Both the position numbers and the translations under genes were made by a program. This document shows positions 6,560-13,153 of a stretch of 13,153 bases of DNA, in pieces (the stretch's first letter is position 1; the number at the start of each line of letters is the position of its first letter). The notes beneath the pieces were generated by a model, which did no database searches, was not told the origin of the DNA, and was given only the letters and a program-made list of their open reading frames with translations. The DNA is from an uncultured Collinsella sp. (lineage in GTDB: Bacteria > Actinomycetota > Coriobacteriia > Coriobacteriales > Coriobacteriaceae). The stretch is from contig CABSNA010000014.1 of NCBI GenBank assembly GCA_902478865.1, forward strand, positions 1 to 13,153, written 5' to 3'.

Positions 6560-7744
6560 TTACAGATGGACATCGGGATCGAGCATTTGAGCGCTCACGC
6601 GCATGGATGACGCCAGGTTTTGGAACGTTTCCAGACGCAGGCTGTCAATCTGCCCGGCGTCCTCGGCCTCGCGAACGGCGCAACCCGGCTCATGGGTATG
6701 CGTGCAATCGCCAAACCGGCACGCGCGCGATGCCTCGACAATCTCGGGGAAGGCGCGCGCCAGACCCCGCTCGTGACCCACGAGCGGTAAGCTGCGCAGG
6801 CCCGGGGCATCGGCGATCACGCCGGCGTCGCCCGGCAGCGCTACCATCACGCGCGCGACGGTAGTGTGACGGCCCTGGTCGTCGCGTTCGCGCACACCGC
6901 CGGTCGCCAACGTATCGTGGCCCAGCAGCGCATTGAGCAGCGTCGACTTGCCGGCACCCGACTCGCCCAGAATCATGGCGCAGCTCCCGGCAGGCACGCA
7001 GGAACGGACCTCGTCCAGGCCGCGGCCCTCGGCAGAGGACGTCACGATCACGCGCACGTCCGGACCCACCAGGCGGCGCACGCGGTCCAGATCGCGCTCG
7101 AGCTCCTCGGCATCGCAGCGATCAGCTTTGGTGAGTACCACCACCGGCTCGGCATCGCAGTCGAGCGCCAACACCAGCGAGCGCGCCACGCGGTCGAGCA
7201 GCACCTCACCGGCACCGAGCGCCTGCACGATTAGCACGCTATCCACGTTGGAGCAGAGCACCTGGCGCTCTCCGCGGGCACGGCCGCGCCAACGCTCAAA
7301 GCTCGTACGGCGCGGCAGCACGCACTCAATCACGCCCATATCGTGCCCGGGAGCGCGGCGCACCGCCACACGGTCGCCCACGGCAGGCAGCAGGACCTCA
7401 TCCTCGCCGCGCGACTTGGCAAACCCCACGGCATGCTCGGCGCGGAAGGTATCGTCGGCAGTCGCCACCAGCGGAAACCCGCGATCCAAGCGCACCACAG
7501 CACCCAGCCGCATCTGCTCGGGCTCCTCGGCATGTGCGCAGAAATCATCAAAGGCAGCCTGCTGAGCTTCATCGACCGGCAGGTCATCAAACGCCGGAAC
7601 ATCCTGCAGCGCGTCAAGCCCCGGTACACTCGCCAGCAACTCCTCAGCAGATGCGGGAGCCTCGGTCGCGAGCTTCCGACGACGATCGCGCTTAGCCCGC
7701 GCCCCCGTCGTCTTTTTCTTCGCCTTAGCCTTAGCCTTGCCCAC
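6560..7744 (-). CDS. rsgA: Ribosome small subunit-dependent GTPase RsgA
   Basis: The 394-residue protein is a circularly permuted GTPase that acts in late 30S ribosomal subunit maturation. In order it has a Lys/Arg-rich and then acidic N-terminal extension (1 to about 75), an OB-fold region (about 78-150), the G4 motif TKAD (205-208), G5-like VTSSAEG (234-240), G1 GESGAGKST (260-268), G3 DAPG (312-315) and a C-terminal zinc-binding knuckle with Cys342, Cys347, His349 and Cys355. The G4-G5-G1-G3 order is diagnostic of the family. The frame is open to 7990 but runs back through a terminator and into the ATPase gene. The GTG at 7744 is chosen because GGGAGG lies five bases upstream. All catalytic motifs are intact. 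The basic tail may aid rRNA contact, which is inference. Confidence 0.95.
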   Translation of the reverse strand: MGKAKAKAKKKTTGARAKRDRRRKLATEAPASAEELLASVPGLDALQDVPAFDDLPVDEAQQAAFDDFCAHAEEPEQMRLGAVVRLDRGFPLVATADDTFRAEHAVGFAKSRGEDEVLLPAVGDRVAVRRAPGHDMGVIECVLPRRTSFERWRGRARGERQVLCSNVDSVLIVQALGAGEVLLDRVARSLVLALDCDAEPVVVLTKADRCDAEELERDLDRVRRLVGPDVRVIVTSSAEGRGLDEVRSCVPAGSCAMILGESGAGKSTLLNALLGHDTLATGGVRERDDQGRHTTVARVMVALPGDAGVIADAPGLRSLPLVGHERGLARAFPEIVEASRACRFGDCTHTHEPGCAVREAEDAGQIDSLRLETFQNLASSMRVSAQMLDPDVHL

Positions 7745-7782
7745 AGATGCCTCCCAGCACAAAACCACACAACTGAGCAGGT

Positions 7783-7812
7783 ATTTTAAATCAAAAAGAG
7801 CTGGCCGGGCAA
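7783..7812 (-). promoter_or_regulatory. Candidate rsgA promoter
   Basis: On the minus strand TTGCCC (7812-7807) and TAAAAT (7788-7783) are 18 bp apart, matching the sigma-70 boxes at 4 and 5 of 6 positions. Transcription would start near 7776, about 32 bases before the GTG. The -35 box lies inside the stem-loop of the upstream ATPase terminator. Confidence 0.5.
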
Positions 7813-7826
7813 AGCCCGACCAGCTC
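7792..7826 (-). terminator. Intrinsic terminator of the P-type ATPase gene
   Basis: On the minus strand a 13-bp stem (7814-7826 with 7798-7810, one G-U pair) closes on a three-base loop and is followed by five T. It is strong. It sits 145 bases past the ATPase stop, so the transcript has a long 3' untranslated region containing the palindrome at 7869-7957. Confidence 0.92.
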
Positions 7827-7868
7827 ACAAACTTTCCCTCAGCCAATGGTCCCGAGAGGTTATCCGAA

Positions 7869-7957
7869 GGCCCGCCCGCCGGGAGGGGTTTCTTCCGAGC
7901 GATCCCGCAGCGCGAAGCGCGAGGACCAGCGAAGAAGAAAACACGCAGGGGCGGGCC
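7869..7957. repeat. Imperfect 89-bp palindrome between ATPase stop and terminator
   Basis: Three nested blocks pair about a centre near 7914: GGCCCGCCC (7869-7877) with GGGCGGGCC (7949-7957), TTTCTTC (7889-7895) with GAAGAAA (7934-7940), and GCGC (7910-7913) with GCGC (7917-7920), with TCC/GGA between. As RNA it would fold into a long interrupted hairpin. It has no T-tract of its own. It may be an interspersed palindromic repeat or a 3' RNA-stabilising structure. No coding frame in it looks real. Confidence 0.6.
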
Positions 7958-7970
7958 CGGACAGGTTAAC

Positions 7971-10652
7971 TTACTCCTTCTCGACCGCACGCATGATCGC
8001 CTTGTAGATCTCCATCAGCGGGATGATCAGGAAGGCCAGGCCCAGGGCAGCGACAACGCCCTTGAGCTCAAGCGTCACGGGGCCAAAGAACATCTCGGCA
8101 AGCGTCGGCTGCACGGTTACGATCACCGTCAGCACCAGCGCCAGCGCGGCGGAAGCCCACAGCCACTTGTTTTGCTTCTTCATGGTGAACAGCGACGCAC
8201 GACGACTGCGCATATTGAAGCAGTGGAAAATTTCGACCATGTTGAGCGTGATGAACGCCATCATCACGCCTTCCTCGTCGGCATTGCCAGCGATCATATC
8301 GGCGATGTGGATGTAGCCCATGTCAAAGTACACGCCCACAAAGAAGCTCGCCAGCACCAGCACGGTGATGATTAGGCCCTGGACCACACAGTCCAGGCCC
8401 ATATTGCCGGCAAAGACGCCGTCCTTGGCGTTGCGCGGCTTGCGCTTCATGATGTCGCCCTCGGCATCCTCCATGCCCAACGCGAGCGCGGGGAAGCAGT
8501 CGGTAACTAGGTTCACCCACAGCAGCTGCACCGGCTGGAAGATGGTAAAGCCGATGAGCGTGGCGATAAACACCGAGAACACCTCGGCAAGGTTGGCCGA
8601 AAGCAGGAACTGGATGACCTTGCGGATGTTGTCGTAGATGCGACGACCCTCTTCGCAGGCGCCGATGATGGTAGCGAAGTTGTCGTCGGCGAGCACCATG
8701 TCGGCGACGTTCTTGGTGACGTCGGTACCAGTAATGCCCATGCCCACGCCGATGTCGGCGCGCTTGATGGACGGGGCGTCGTTGACGCCGTCGCCCGTCA
8801 TGGCCACGATCTGGTCGCGCGACTTCCAAGCCTCGACGATGCGTGTCTTGTGCTCGGGTTGGACGCGGGCGTACACGCCGTAGTCCTCGATGTGCGCGTC
8901 GAGTTCCTCGTCGCTCATGCGATCGAGGTCGGCACCGGTGATGGCATGGCTGCGATCGGTGACGATGCCCAGCTGCTTGGCGATGGCCACGGCGGTGTCG
9001 ATGTGGTCGCCCGTGATCATGACGGTGCGAATACCGGCATCGTGCGCCTCGCGGATGGCGTCGGCGACCTCGGGACGAACCGGGTCGATCATGCCGGACA
9101 GGCCGCAGAAGACCAGGTCGTGCTCGAGCGCGGCGGGACTACAGTCGGCCGGGACCTCGGTGTAGGTGCGGCTTGCCAGCGCCAGCACGCGCAGGGCCTC
9201 GTCGGCCATGGCCTTGTTGGCGGCCACGAGCTCGGCACGACGCTCCTCGGTCAGGGGTACGACCTTATCGCCCTCGTAGATATGGGTGCACAGGCCGATC
9301 ACCACGTCGGGCGCGCCCTTGGTGTACTGCTCATACTCGCCGTCAAGGGTCTCGACGACCACGGACATCATCTTGCGGCCCGAGTCAAACGGGGCCTCGC
9401 CCACGCGCGGGTGCTCGGCAGTCAGGCCAGTGAGGCCCGCCTTGCCGGCGTCGTTGACGAGCGCGCACTCAGTCGGCTCACCCACGGCCTCGCCCAGCTC
9501 CTCGTCCCACTGAGCATCGGAGCACAGCGCCATGCCGGCCAGGAACTTCTCCTTGGGCGCAGCGAGCTCGTGCTTGACGACGGTCATCTTGTTCTGGGTA
9601 AGGGTACCGGTCTTGTCGGAGCAGATGGTCTGTGTGCAGCCAAGGGTCTCGACGGCAGAGAGCTTGCGGATAATCGCCTGGCGCTTGGCCATCTTGGTCA
9701 CGCCAAGCGAAAGGACGATGGTCACGACGGCAACCAGGCCCTCGGGGATGGCGGCGACGGCGAGCGAGACGGCAACCATAAAGGTGTCGAGCAGGGCAGT
9801 CGGATCGGTAAGGACGTTGCCCACGCCGTGGCGGAGGATGTCAACGCCAAAGATCACGACGCAGATGACAATCACCATGATGGTGAGGATGCGGCTGAGC
9901 TCGGCGAGCTTCACCTGCAGCGGCGTGAGCTCTTCCTTGGCCTCGGCCAGGGCGCCGGCGATCTTGCCCATCTCGGTGTTCATGCCGGTGCCGACCACGA
10001 CGGCGCGACCACGGCCGTACACGACGGTGGAGCCCATATAGCACATGTTCTTACGGTCGCCGAGCGGCACGTCATCGGTGCCCGCGGCGAGCTCGATCAC
10101 GTTGGCGTGCTTCTCTACGGGCACGGACTCGCCGGTGAGCGCGGCCTCTTCGATCTTCATCGTGGCGCTCTCGAGCACGCGGCAGTCGGCCGGGACGGAG
10201 TCGCCCGCCTCGAGCATGATCACGTCGCCGGGCACGAGCTCGGCGCTCGGCAGGTGCACGAGCTTGCCGTCGCGCAGCACCTTGGACTGCGCCGCACTCA
10301 TCTCCTGCAGGGCCTCAAGGGCCTCCTCGCTCTTGGCTTCCTGGACCACGCCCAGCACCGAGTTGACGATAACGACGAACATGATGATGGCAACATCGGC
10401 AAAGTCGGGCTCGCCCTTGACCATGCCCGTGAGCGCACTGATGACGGCGGCAACGATCAGCATGATGACCATGGGGTCGGCCATCTGCTCAAAGAAACGC
10501 TTCCACAGCGGCGTCTTCTCGGCTTCCTCGAGCTTGTTAGGGCCTGTCTTGGCGAGGCGCGAAGACGCCTCGTCGTTGCTCAGGCCGAGGTTCTCATCGA
10601 CACCTTGGTCGCTGAGCACCTCCGCCGCGGCGGACAGGTATTCCTTTTGCAT
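7971..10652 (-). CDS. Cation-transporting P-type ATPase, calcium-pump (SERCA/PMCA) type
   Basis: The 893-residue type II P-type ATPase probably exports Ca2+ across the cell membrane. It has the N-terminal cation-ATPase domain (1-75), the actuator motif TGES (173-176), a TM4 motif AAIPEGL (300-306), the phosphorylation site DKTGT with Asp346, the nucleotide-domain KGAP (445-448), MITGDH (545-550), TGDGVNDAP (619-627) and four C-terminal helices. Ion ligands visible by alignment to SERCA are Glu304 (TM4), Asn687 and Glu690 (TM5), and Asn714, Thr717 and Asp718 (TM6). The residue in the position of SERCA TM8 Glu908 looks like Asn804. Ca2+ is therefore likely, but Mn2+ or Na+ cannot be excluded from sequence. 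The ATG at 10652 has AGGAGG nine bases upstream. It is a single-gene unit, divergent from pyk. Confidence 0.95.
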   Translation of the reverse strand: MQKEYLSAAAEVLSDQGVDENLGLSNDEASSRLAKTGPNKLEEAEKTPLWKRFFEQMADPMVIMLIVAAVISALTGMVKGEPDFADVAIIMFVVIVNSVLGVVQEAKSEEALEALQEMSAAQSKVLRDGKLVHLPSAELVPGDVIMLEAGDSVPADCRVLESATMKIEEAALTGESVPVEKHANVIELAAGTDDVPLGDRKNMCYMGSTVVYGRGRAVVVGTGMNTEMGKIAGALAEAKEELTPLQVKLAELSRILTIMVIVICVVIFGVDILRHGVGNVLTDPTALLDTFMVAVSLAVAAIPEGLVAVVTIVLSLGVTKMAKRQAIIRKLSAVETLGCTQTICSDKTGTLTQNKMTVVKHELAAPKEKFLAGMALCSDAQWDEELGEAVGEPTECALVNDAGKAGLTGLTAEHPRVGEAPFDSGRKMMSVVVETLDGEYEQYTKGAPDVVIGLCTHIYEGDKVVPLTEERRAELVAANKAMADEALRVLALASRTYTEVPADCSPAALEHDLVFCGLSGMIDPVRPEVADAIREAHDAGIRTVMITGDHIDTAVAIAKQLGIVTDRSHAITGADLDRMSDEELDAHIEDYGVYARVQPEHKTRIVEAWKSRDQIVAMTGDGVNDAPSIKRADIGVGMGITGTDVTKNVADMVLADDNFATIIGACEEGRRIYDNIRKVIQFLLSANLAEVFSVFIATLIGFTIFQPVQLLWVNLVTDCFPALALGMEDAEGDIMKRKPRNAKDGVFAGNMGLDCVVQGLIITVLVLASFFVGVYFDMGYIHIADMIAGNADEEGVMMAFITLNMVEIFHCFNMRSRRASLFTMKKQNKWLWASAALALVLTVIVTVQPTLAEMFFGPVTLELKGVVAALGLAFLIIPLMEIYKAIMRAVEKE

Positions 10653-10659
10653 ATAGAGT

Positions 10660-10719
10660 CCCCTCCTGGGATTCGGGCCACTCAGCAGATTGATGCCCGA
10701 TCATAATTCCCAGGAGAAG
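10660..10719 (-). promoter_or_regulatory. ATPase leader hairpin that covers the ribosome binding site
   Basis: In the minus-strand RNA CTCCTGGGA (10716-10708) pairs perfectly with TCCCAGGAG (10671-10663). Two G-U pairs and one G-C pair extend this to 12 bp. The right arm contains the AGGAGG that should start ATPase translation. An inner 6-bp stem, TCGGGC with GCCCGA (10700-10695 and 10678-10673), encloses a 16-base loop. The fold would hide the start site unless opened by a ligand, protein or coupled event. It does not resemble the yybP-ykoY manganese riboswitch that I know for such pumps. Confidence 0.55.
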
Positions 10720-10983
10720 GGCAAGGGCTCATCAAGGCTGCCGTGCTGAGCGGCAGTTGATAGTGGAGCTATGGTACCCCAAAGCGACGCGTCTAGCCAA
10801 AACAATCGGTTTGGAAATATGGTCCGCACGCAACGGTGCAGACCGTGTGATGCTCAACATTGGTAAAACGTTTTTTCTTCGGCACATCGCCAAACTGACA
10901 TATCTCCCAGATAGCAGCGGTTGGAGTGGTTGGTAAAGATTTTTCATATACCGTTTTTCCCGCAAAAAATGAACTTCCATTTC

Positions 10984-11016
10984 GGCATACGGTCGATTTT
11001 TTGGGGTATTCGGTCG
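10984..11016 (+). promoter_or_regulatory. Two 12-bp direct repeats spaced 21 bp, candidate operator of pyk
   Basis: GGCATACGGTCG (10984-10995) and GGTATTCGGTCG (11005-11016) match at 10 of 12 positions and start exactly 21 bp apart, two helical turns. The second copy lies where the -35 box of the pyk promoter should be, so a regulator bound there could activate or block polymerase. Confidence 0.45.
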
Positions 11017-11025
11017 GCATTTCGT

Positions 11026-11031
11026 TATAAT
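11026..11031 (+). promoter_or_regulatory. pyk promoter -10 box
   Basis: A perfect TATAAT lies 64 bases before the pyk start; transcription would begin near 11038, giving a leader of about 57 bases. No good -35 hexamer is present: TTGGGG at 11001-11006 would need a 19-bp spacer. A weak -35 overlapped by the direct repeats suggests factor-dependent control. Confidence 0.6.
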
Positions 11032-11094
11032 CATCTCGGTTTTATTTCTTATGGTTTATCTATCAGCGCAAGACGATGTCAGATGGAGGTCTGA

Positions 11095-12555
11095 ATGTAC
11101 AAGCGCACTAAGATTGTATGCACCATGGGTCCCGCCTGCGATAGCGACGAGACCATCCGCGAGATGATCAAGGCGGGCATGAACGTTGCCCGTTTTAACT
11201 TCTCGCACGGATCCTACGACGAGCACCACGGTCGCATCGAGCGCGTCCGTCGTATTTCCAAGGAGCTCGGTCTGCCCGTCGGCATCCTGCTCGACACCAA
11301 GGGCCCCGAGGTCCGCACCGGCCTTCTGGTCGACGGCAAGAAGGTTGCCGTCAAGACCGGCGACAAGATTGTCGTCACCGCTCAGCCCACGTCCGAGGAT
11401 TTCCACGGCACCGCTGAGCACATCTCCCTCGACTACCTGGCTCTGCCTTCCGAGGTCGAGAAGGGCTCCCTCATCCTGATCGATGACGGCCTGGTTGCCC
11501 TCGAGGTCGAGTCCGTCAGTGGCCAGGACATGACCTGTGTCGTTAAGAACGACGGCCTGATCGGCGAGCGCAAGGGCGTCAACATGCCCAACGTCAACAT
11601 CTCGCTGCCCGCCATCACCGAGCGCGATCGTCAGGACATCCTCTTTGGCCTGACCGAGAACATCGACTACATCGCCGCTTCCTTCATCCGTGACGGCGAG
11701 TCCGTCCGCGGCATCCGCGAGCTTTGCCGCGAGAACGGCGGCGAGCACGTGACGATCTTCCCGAAGATCGAGTGCGCCTTGGGCGTCGAGAACTTCGACG
11801 AGATTCTCGAGGCTTCCGACGGCATCATGGTCGCCCGTGGCGACCTGGGCATCGAGATCAAGCCCGAGCTCGTTCCGCACATCCAGAAGGAGATCATCGC
11901 CAAGTGCAACGCGGCCTACAAGCCCGTTATCACCGCTACGCAGATGCTCGACTCCATGCAGCAGAACCCGCGCCCGACGCGCGCCGAGGTCGCCGACGTT
12001 GCTAACGCCATTTATGACGGCACCGACGCCGTCATGCTGTCCGGCGAGTCCGCTGCCGGTAAGTACCCGGTCGAGGCCGTCAAGATGCAGGCCAGCATTG
12101 CTCTCGAGACCGAGAAGTACCTCCCGGCCCACGCTCCGCTCGAGGTTCCGGCCGATGCTCACGGCACCCGCGTCGTCAACAACGTTGTGGGTATGTCCGC
12201 TGTGAACATGGCCACCACCGTTGGCGCCAAGTGCATCACCGTGCCGACGACCACCGGTCGTACCGCTCGCCTGATCTCGCACTTCCGTCCCAACATGCCG
12301 ATCTGCGCGTTCTCCCGCCACGAGTGGGCCGTCCAGCAGATGATCATGTACTGGGGCGTTATCCCGCACCAGGCCGAGATTACCCAGGGTACCGTCAACG
12401 GCACGATCGTCAAGGCGATTGAGACCGCTAAGGAGCTCGGCTACGTCGAGGCCGGCGACCTGACCGTCGCCACCGCCGGCGATCCCCGCATGAGCGTCCA
12501 GCTCGAGGACAAGGTCTCCTCGACCAACGTCGCTTACGTCGCTCAGGTGCGCTAA
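11095..12555 (+). CDS. pyk: Pyruvate kinase
   Basis: The 486-residue enzyme transfers phosphate from phosphoenolpyruvate to ADP, the last step of glycolysis, in the cytoplasm. Visible motifs are NVARFNFSHG (30-39) with the substrate Arg33, DTKGPEVRTG (67-76), the signature region IFPKIECALG (221-230) with Lys224 and Glu226, ARGDLG (247-252) with the metal ligand Asp250, and ITATQMLDSM (279-288). Glu71 in the GPE motif corresponds to the Glu typical of K+-dependent pyruvate kinases. The C-terminal regulatory domain is of normal size, and there is no extra phosphohistidine domain. GGAGGT lies five to six bases before the ATG. Codon use is strongly biased to C- and G-ending codons, as expected of a highly expressed gene, which also leaves a long open frame on the opposite strand. 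It is monocistronic, ending in a strong terminator. Confidence 0.98.
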   Translation: MYKRTKIVCTMGPACDSDETIREMIKAGMNVARFNFSHGSYDEHHGRIERVRRISKELGLPVGILLDTKGPEVRTGLLVDGKKVAVKTGDKIVVTAQPTSEDFHGTAEHISLDYLALPSEVEKGSLILIDDGLVALEVESVSGQDMTCVVKNDGLIGERKGVNMPNVNISLPAITERDRQDILFGLTENIDYIAASFIRDGESVRGIRELCRENGGEHVTIFPKIECALGVENFDEILEASDGIMVARGDLGIEIKPELVPHIQKEIIAKCNAAYKPVITATQMLDSMQQNPRPTRAEVADVANAIYDGTDAVMLSGESAAGKYPVEAVKMQASIALETEKYLPAHAPLEVPADAHGTRVVNNVVGMSAVNMATTVGAKCITVPTTTGRTARLISHFRPNMPICAFSRHEWAVQQMIMYWGVIPHQAEITQGTVNGTIVKAIETAKELGYVEAGDLTVATAGDPRMSVQLEDKVSSTNVAYVAQVR

Positions 12556-12583
12556 ATCGCACTTGCAAGCACACTTGCATTGC

Positions 12584-12620
12584 AAAGGGCCCGGAAGGCA
12601 AAGCCTTCCGGGCCCTTTTT
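12584..12620 (+). terminator. Intrinsic terminator of pyk
   Basis: A perfect 13-bp GC-rich stem (GGGCCCGGAAGGC, 12587-12599, with its complement at 12603-12615) closes on a three-base AAA loop and runs into TTTTT. AAA before the stem can pair with the first T residues. It is 31 bases past the pyk stop. In the reverse direction only three T follow, so it should mainly serve pyk. Confidence 0.96.
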
Positions 12621-12767
12621 CTGTGCGTCGATGCCTCCCGCACGGCATGACACGCAACCAGCTACTTATGGCATGCTATGAAATGTGCAGCTCGTTTGCC
12701 GTGTTTACGCCCTGCGACGGGAGCTGTTGGTCGATTGGGATGAGCTGTTCACTGCCGGGCCGGCCAG
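12621..12767. other. Intergenic gap between convergent genes
   Basis: This 147-base gap lies between the pyk terminator and the stop of the converging gene. I see no terminator for the minus-strand gene. A short plus-strand frame (12647-12778) encodes a Cys-rich 43-residue peptide, but it has no ribosome binding site and is treated as unlikely. Confidence 0.5.
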
Positions 12768-13153
12768 CTAGCAGCTAGCGATCAGGGGCAGAGCAGGAAC
12801 ACCGGATGATGCGACGCGGGCGGCAAATCCCGCCTCGGTCAGCTCGATGACCTCGGTAAACGTTGTATCGAAAAACTCCTCAGTTAGCAAGCGATACGGC
12901 GGATGATCGGGCTGGCCGGGGTTTTCGCGTACAATCTCGTGCATAACGCCGATGGTCTTGAGCACATACTCCTTATGGATGGGATACTGACCAAAACGCG
13001 TCGCCGCAGTATACAGGCGATTGGTCGCGCGCGGAATCGAAACGATGCCGAGCGTCTTGCCAAACCAGTCAAAGTCGCCTTGCTTTTTAATGCGGAATTC
13101 CTCGCACGGCTTGCCGCCGTGCGCCTCCAGGTACTGATTCACGCGCGTATTCC
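12768..13153 (-). CDS. Protein of unknown function, 5' end beyond the window
   Basis: The C-terminal 128 or so residues of a minus-strand gene enter from the right edge and end at TAG (12768-12770). The frame stays open to the last base of the window, and the GTG at 13142 has no ribosome binding site, so the true start is probably outside. I do not recognise the family. The visible part is soluble and mixed in charge, with FDWFGKTLGIVSIPRATNRL and a later segment PIHKEYVLKTIGVMHEIVRE; there is no membrane segment, signal or known catalytic motif, and the tail is hydrophobic and ends in Cys. It converges on pyk and appears unrelated to it. Regular codon structure and length support a real gene. 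Confidence 0.7.
   Translation of the reverse strand, partial: NTRVNQYLEAHGGKPCEEFRIKKQGDFDWFGKTLGIVSIPRATNRLYTAATRFGQYPIHKEYVLKTIGVMHEIVRENPGQPDHPPYRLLTEEFFDTTFTEVIELTEAGFAARVASSGVPALPLIASC

Larger units (their letters stand above)
10653..11094. other. Divergent intergenic region between the P-type ATPase and pyk
   Basis: These 442 bases contain no convincing gene; a 100-codon minus-strand frame (10732-11034) lacks coding character. It is more AT-rich than its surroundings, especially 10860-11060. It holds the ATPase leader hairpin, a 6-bp hairpin (CTGCCG/CGGCAG, 10738-10756), the pyk promoter and a pair of 12-bp direct repeats. I could not place an ATPase promoter with confidence; a weak candidate on the minus strand is TTGGCT (10800-10795) with TACCAT (10776-10771). 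Confidence 0.7.

Noticed and set aside
7745..7990. Extension of RsgA by 82 residues to an upstream ATG at 7990
   Set aside because: It would translate a terminator, the palindrome and the end of the ATPase gene. The GTG at 7744 has a well-placed GGGAGG.
8850..10706. A 618-codon plus-strand open frame opposite the P-type ATPase
   Set aside because: It mirrors the biased codons of the real gene, has a repetitive His/Asp/Gly/Leu-rich composition and no family motif. The minus-strand ATPase has every catalytic motif.
10653..10720. A yybP-ykoY type manganese riboswitch before the P-type ATPase
   Set aside because: The conserved GGGGAGUA-type loop sequences are not visible; only a hairpin covering the ribosome binding site is supported.
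10732..11034. A 100-codon minus-strand frame in the divergent intergenic region
   Set aside because: Its composition lacks protein-like periodicity, there is no clear ribosome binding site, and it covers the pyk promoter.
12560..12579. Two CACTTGCA copies 12 bp apart after the pyk stop
   Set aside because: They are short and lie between stop codon and terminator with no neighbouring element; chance is the simplest explanation.
11056..12657. A 533-codon minus-strand open frame opposite pyk
   Set aside because: Strong codon bias in pyk removes antisense stops. The product has a low-complexity Asp/Gly/Leu/Val composition and reads through the pyk terminator hairpin.
12647..12778. A 43-codon Cys-rich plus-strand frame (five Cys), peptide- or bacteriocin-like
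   Set aside because: There is no ribosome binding site before either Met, it lies just after a strong terminator, it overlaps the convergent gene's end, and no modification or export genes are near.

Overview
The window is GC-rich bacterial DNA with actinobacterial character. No taxonomic marker gene is present. The type of Flp pilin (QGTTEYAIL core), the secretin-less Tad pilus locus and the strongly biased codon use of pyruvate kinase suggest a Coriobacteriia member, perhaps Collinsella-like. That placement is inference.

Left half (1-6307, minus strand): a tightly packed Tad (tight adherence, Flp-type IV) pilus operon, transcribed from high to low coordinates. The order is cpaB (SAF-domain), tadZ (MinD-like), tadA (secretion ATPase), tadB and tadC (inner-membrane platform), flp (major pilin), a membrane-anchored protein of unknown function, a second short pilin-like protein, and a TadE-type pseudopilin cut by the left edge. 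Neighbouring genes overlap by 4 to about 65 bases or are separated by at most about 10 bases, so they should be translated as one coupled unit. No secretin or prepilin peptidase gene is seen here. A missing secretin suits a monoderm; the peptidase may lie further left. The 252-base gap in front of cpaB holds an 11-bp inverted repeat and a small hairpin, but no convincing sigma-70 promoter.

Middle (6308-10652, minus strand): rsgA, encoding a circularly permuted ribosome-assembly GTPase, begins at a GTG and ends at a clear intrinsic terminator. Upstream of it is a SERCA/PMCA-type cation P-type ATPase with its own terminator. A plausible rsgA promoter overlaps that terminator hairpin. An 89-bp imperfect palindrome lies between the ATPase stop codon and its terminator. 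The ATPase leader can fold a stem that buries its Shine-Dalgarno sequence.

Right part (10653-13153): a 442-base divergent intergenic region carries the ATPase leader and the pyk promoter region, the latter with a TATAAT box and two copies of a 12-bp motif spaced exactly 21 bp. Pyruvate kinase (pyk, plus strand) follows and ends at a very strong terminator. A convergent, 5'-truncated gene of unknown function enters from the right edge.

The genes form three unrelated modules: surface pilus assembly, ribosome maturation plus ion transport, and glycolysis. I see no insertion sequence, phage, CRISPR, tRNA or rRNA. I find no clearly new system. The best leads are the palindrome, the ATPase leader, the pilus-operon control region and the uncharacterised membrane protein in the pilus operon.
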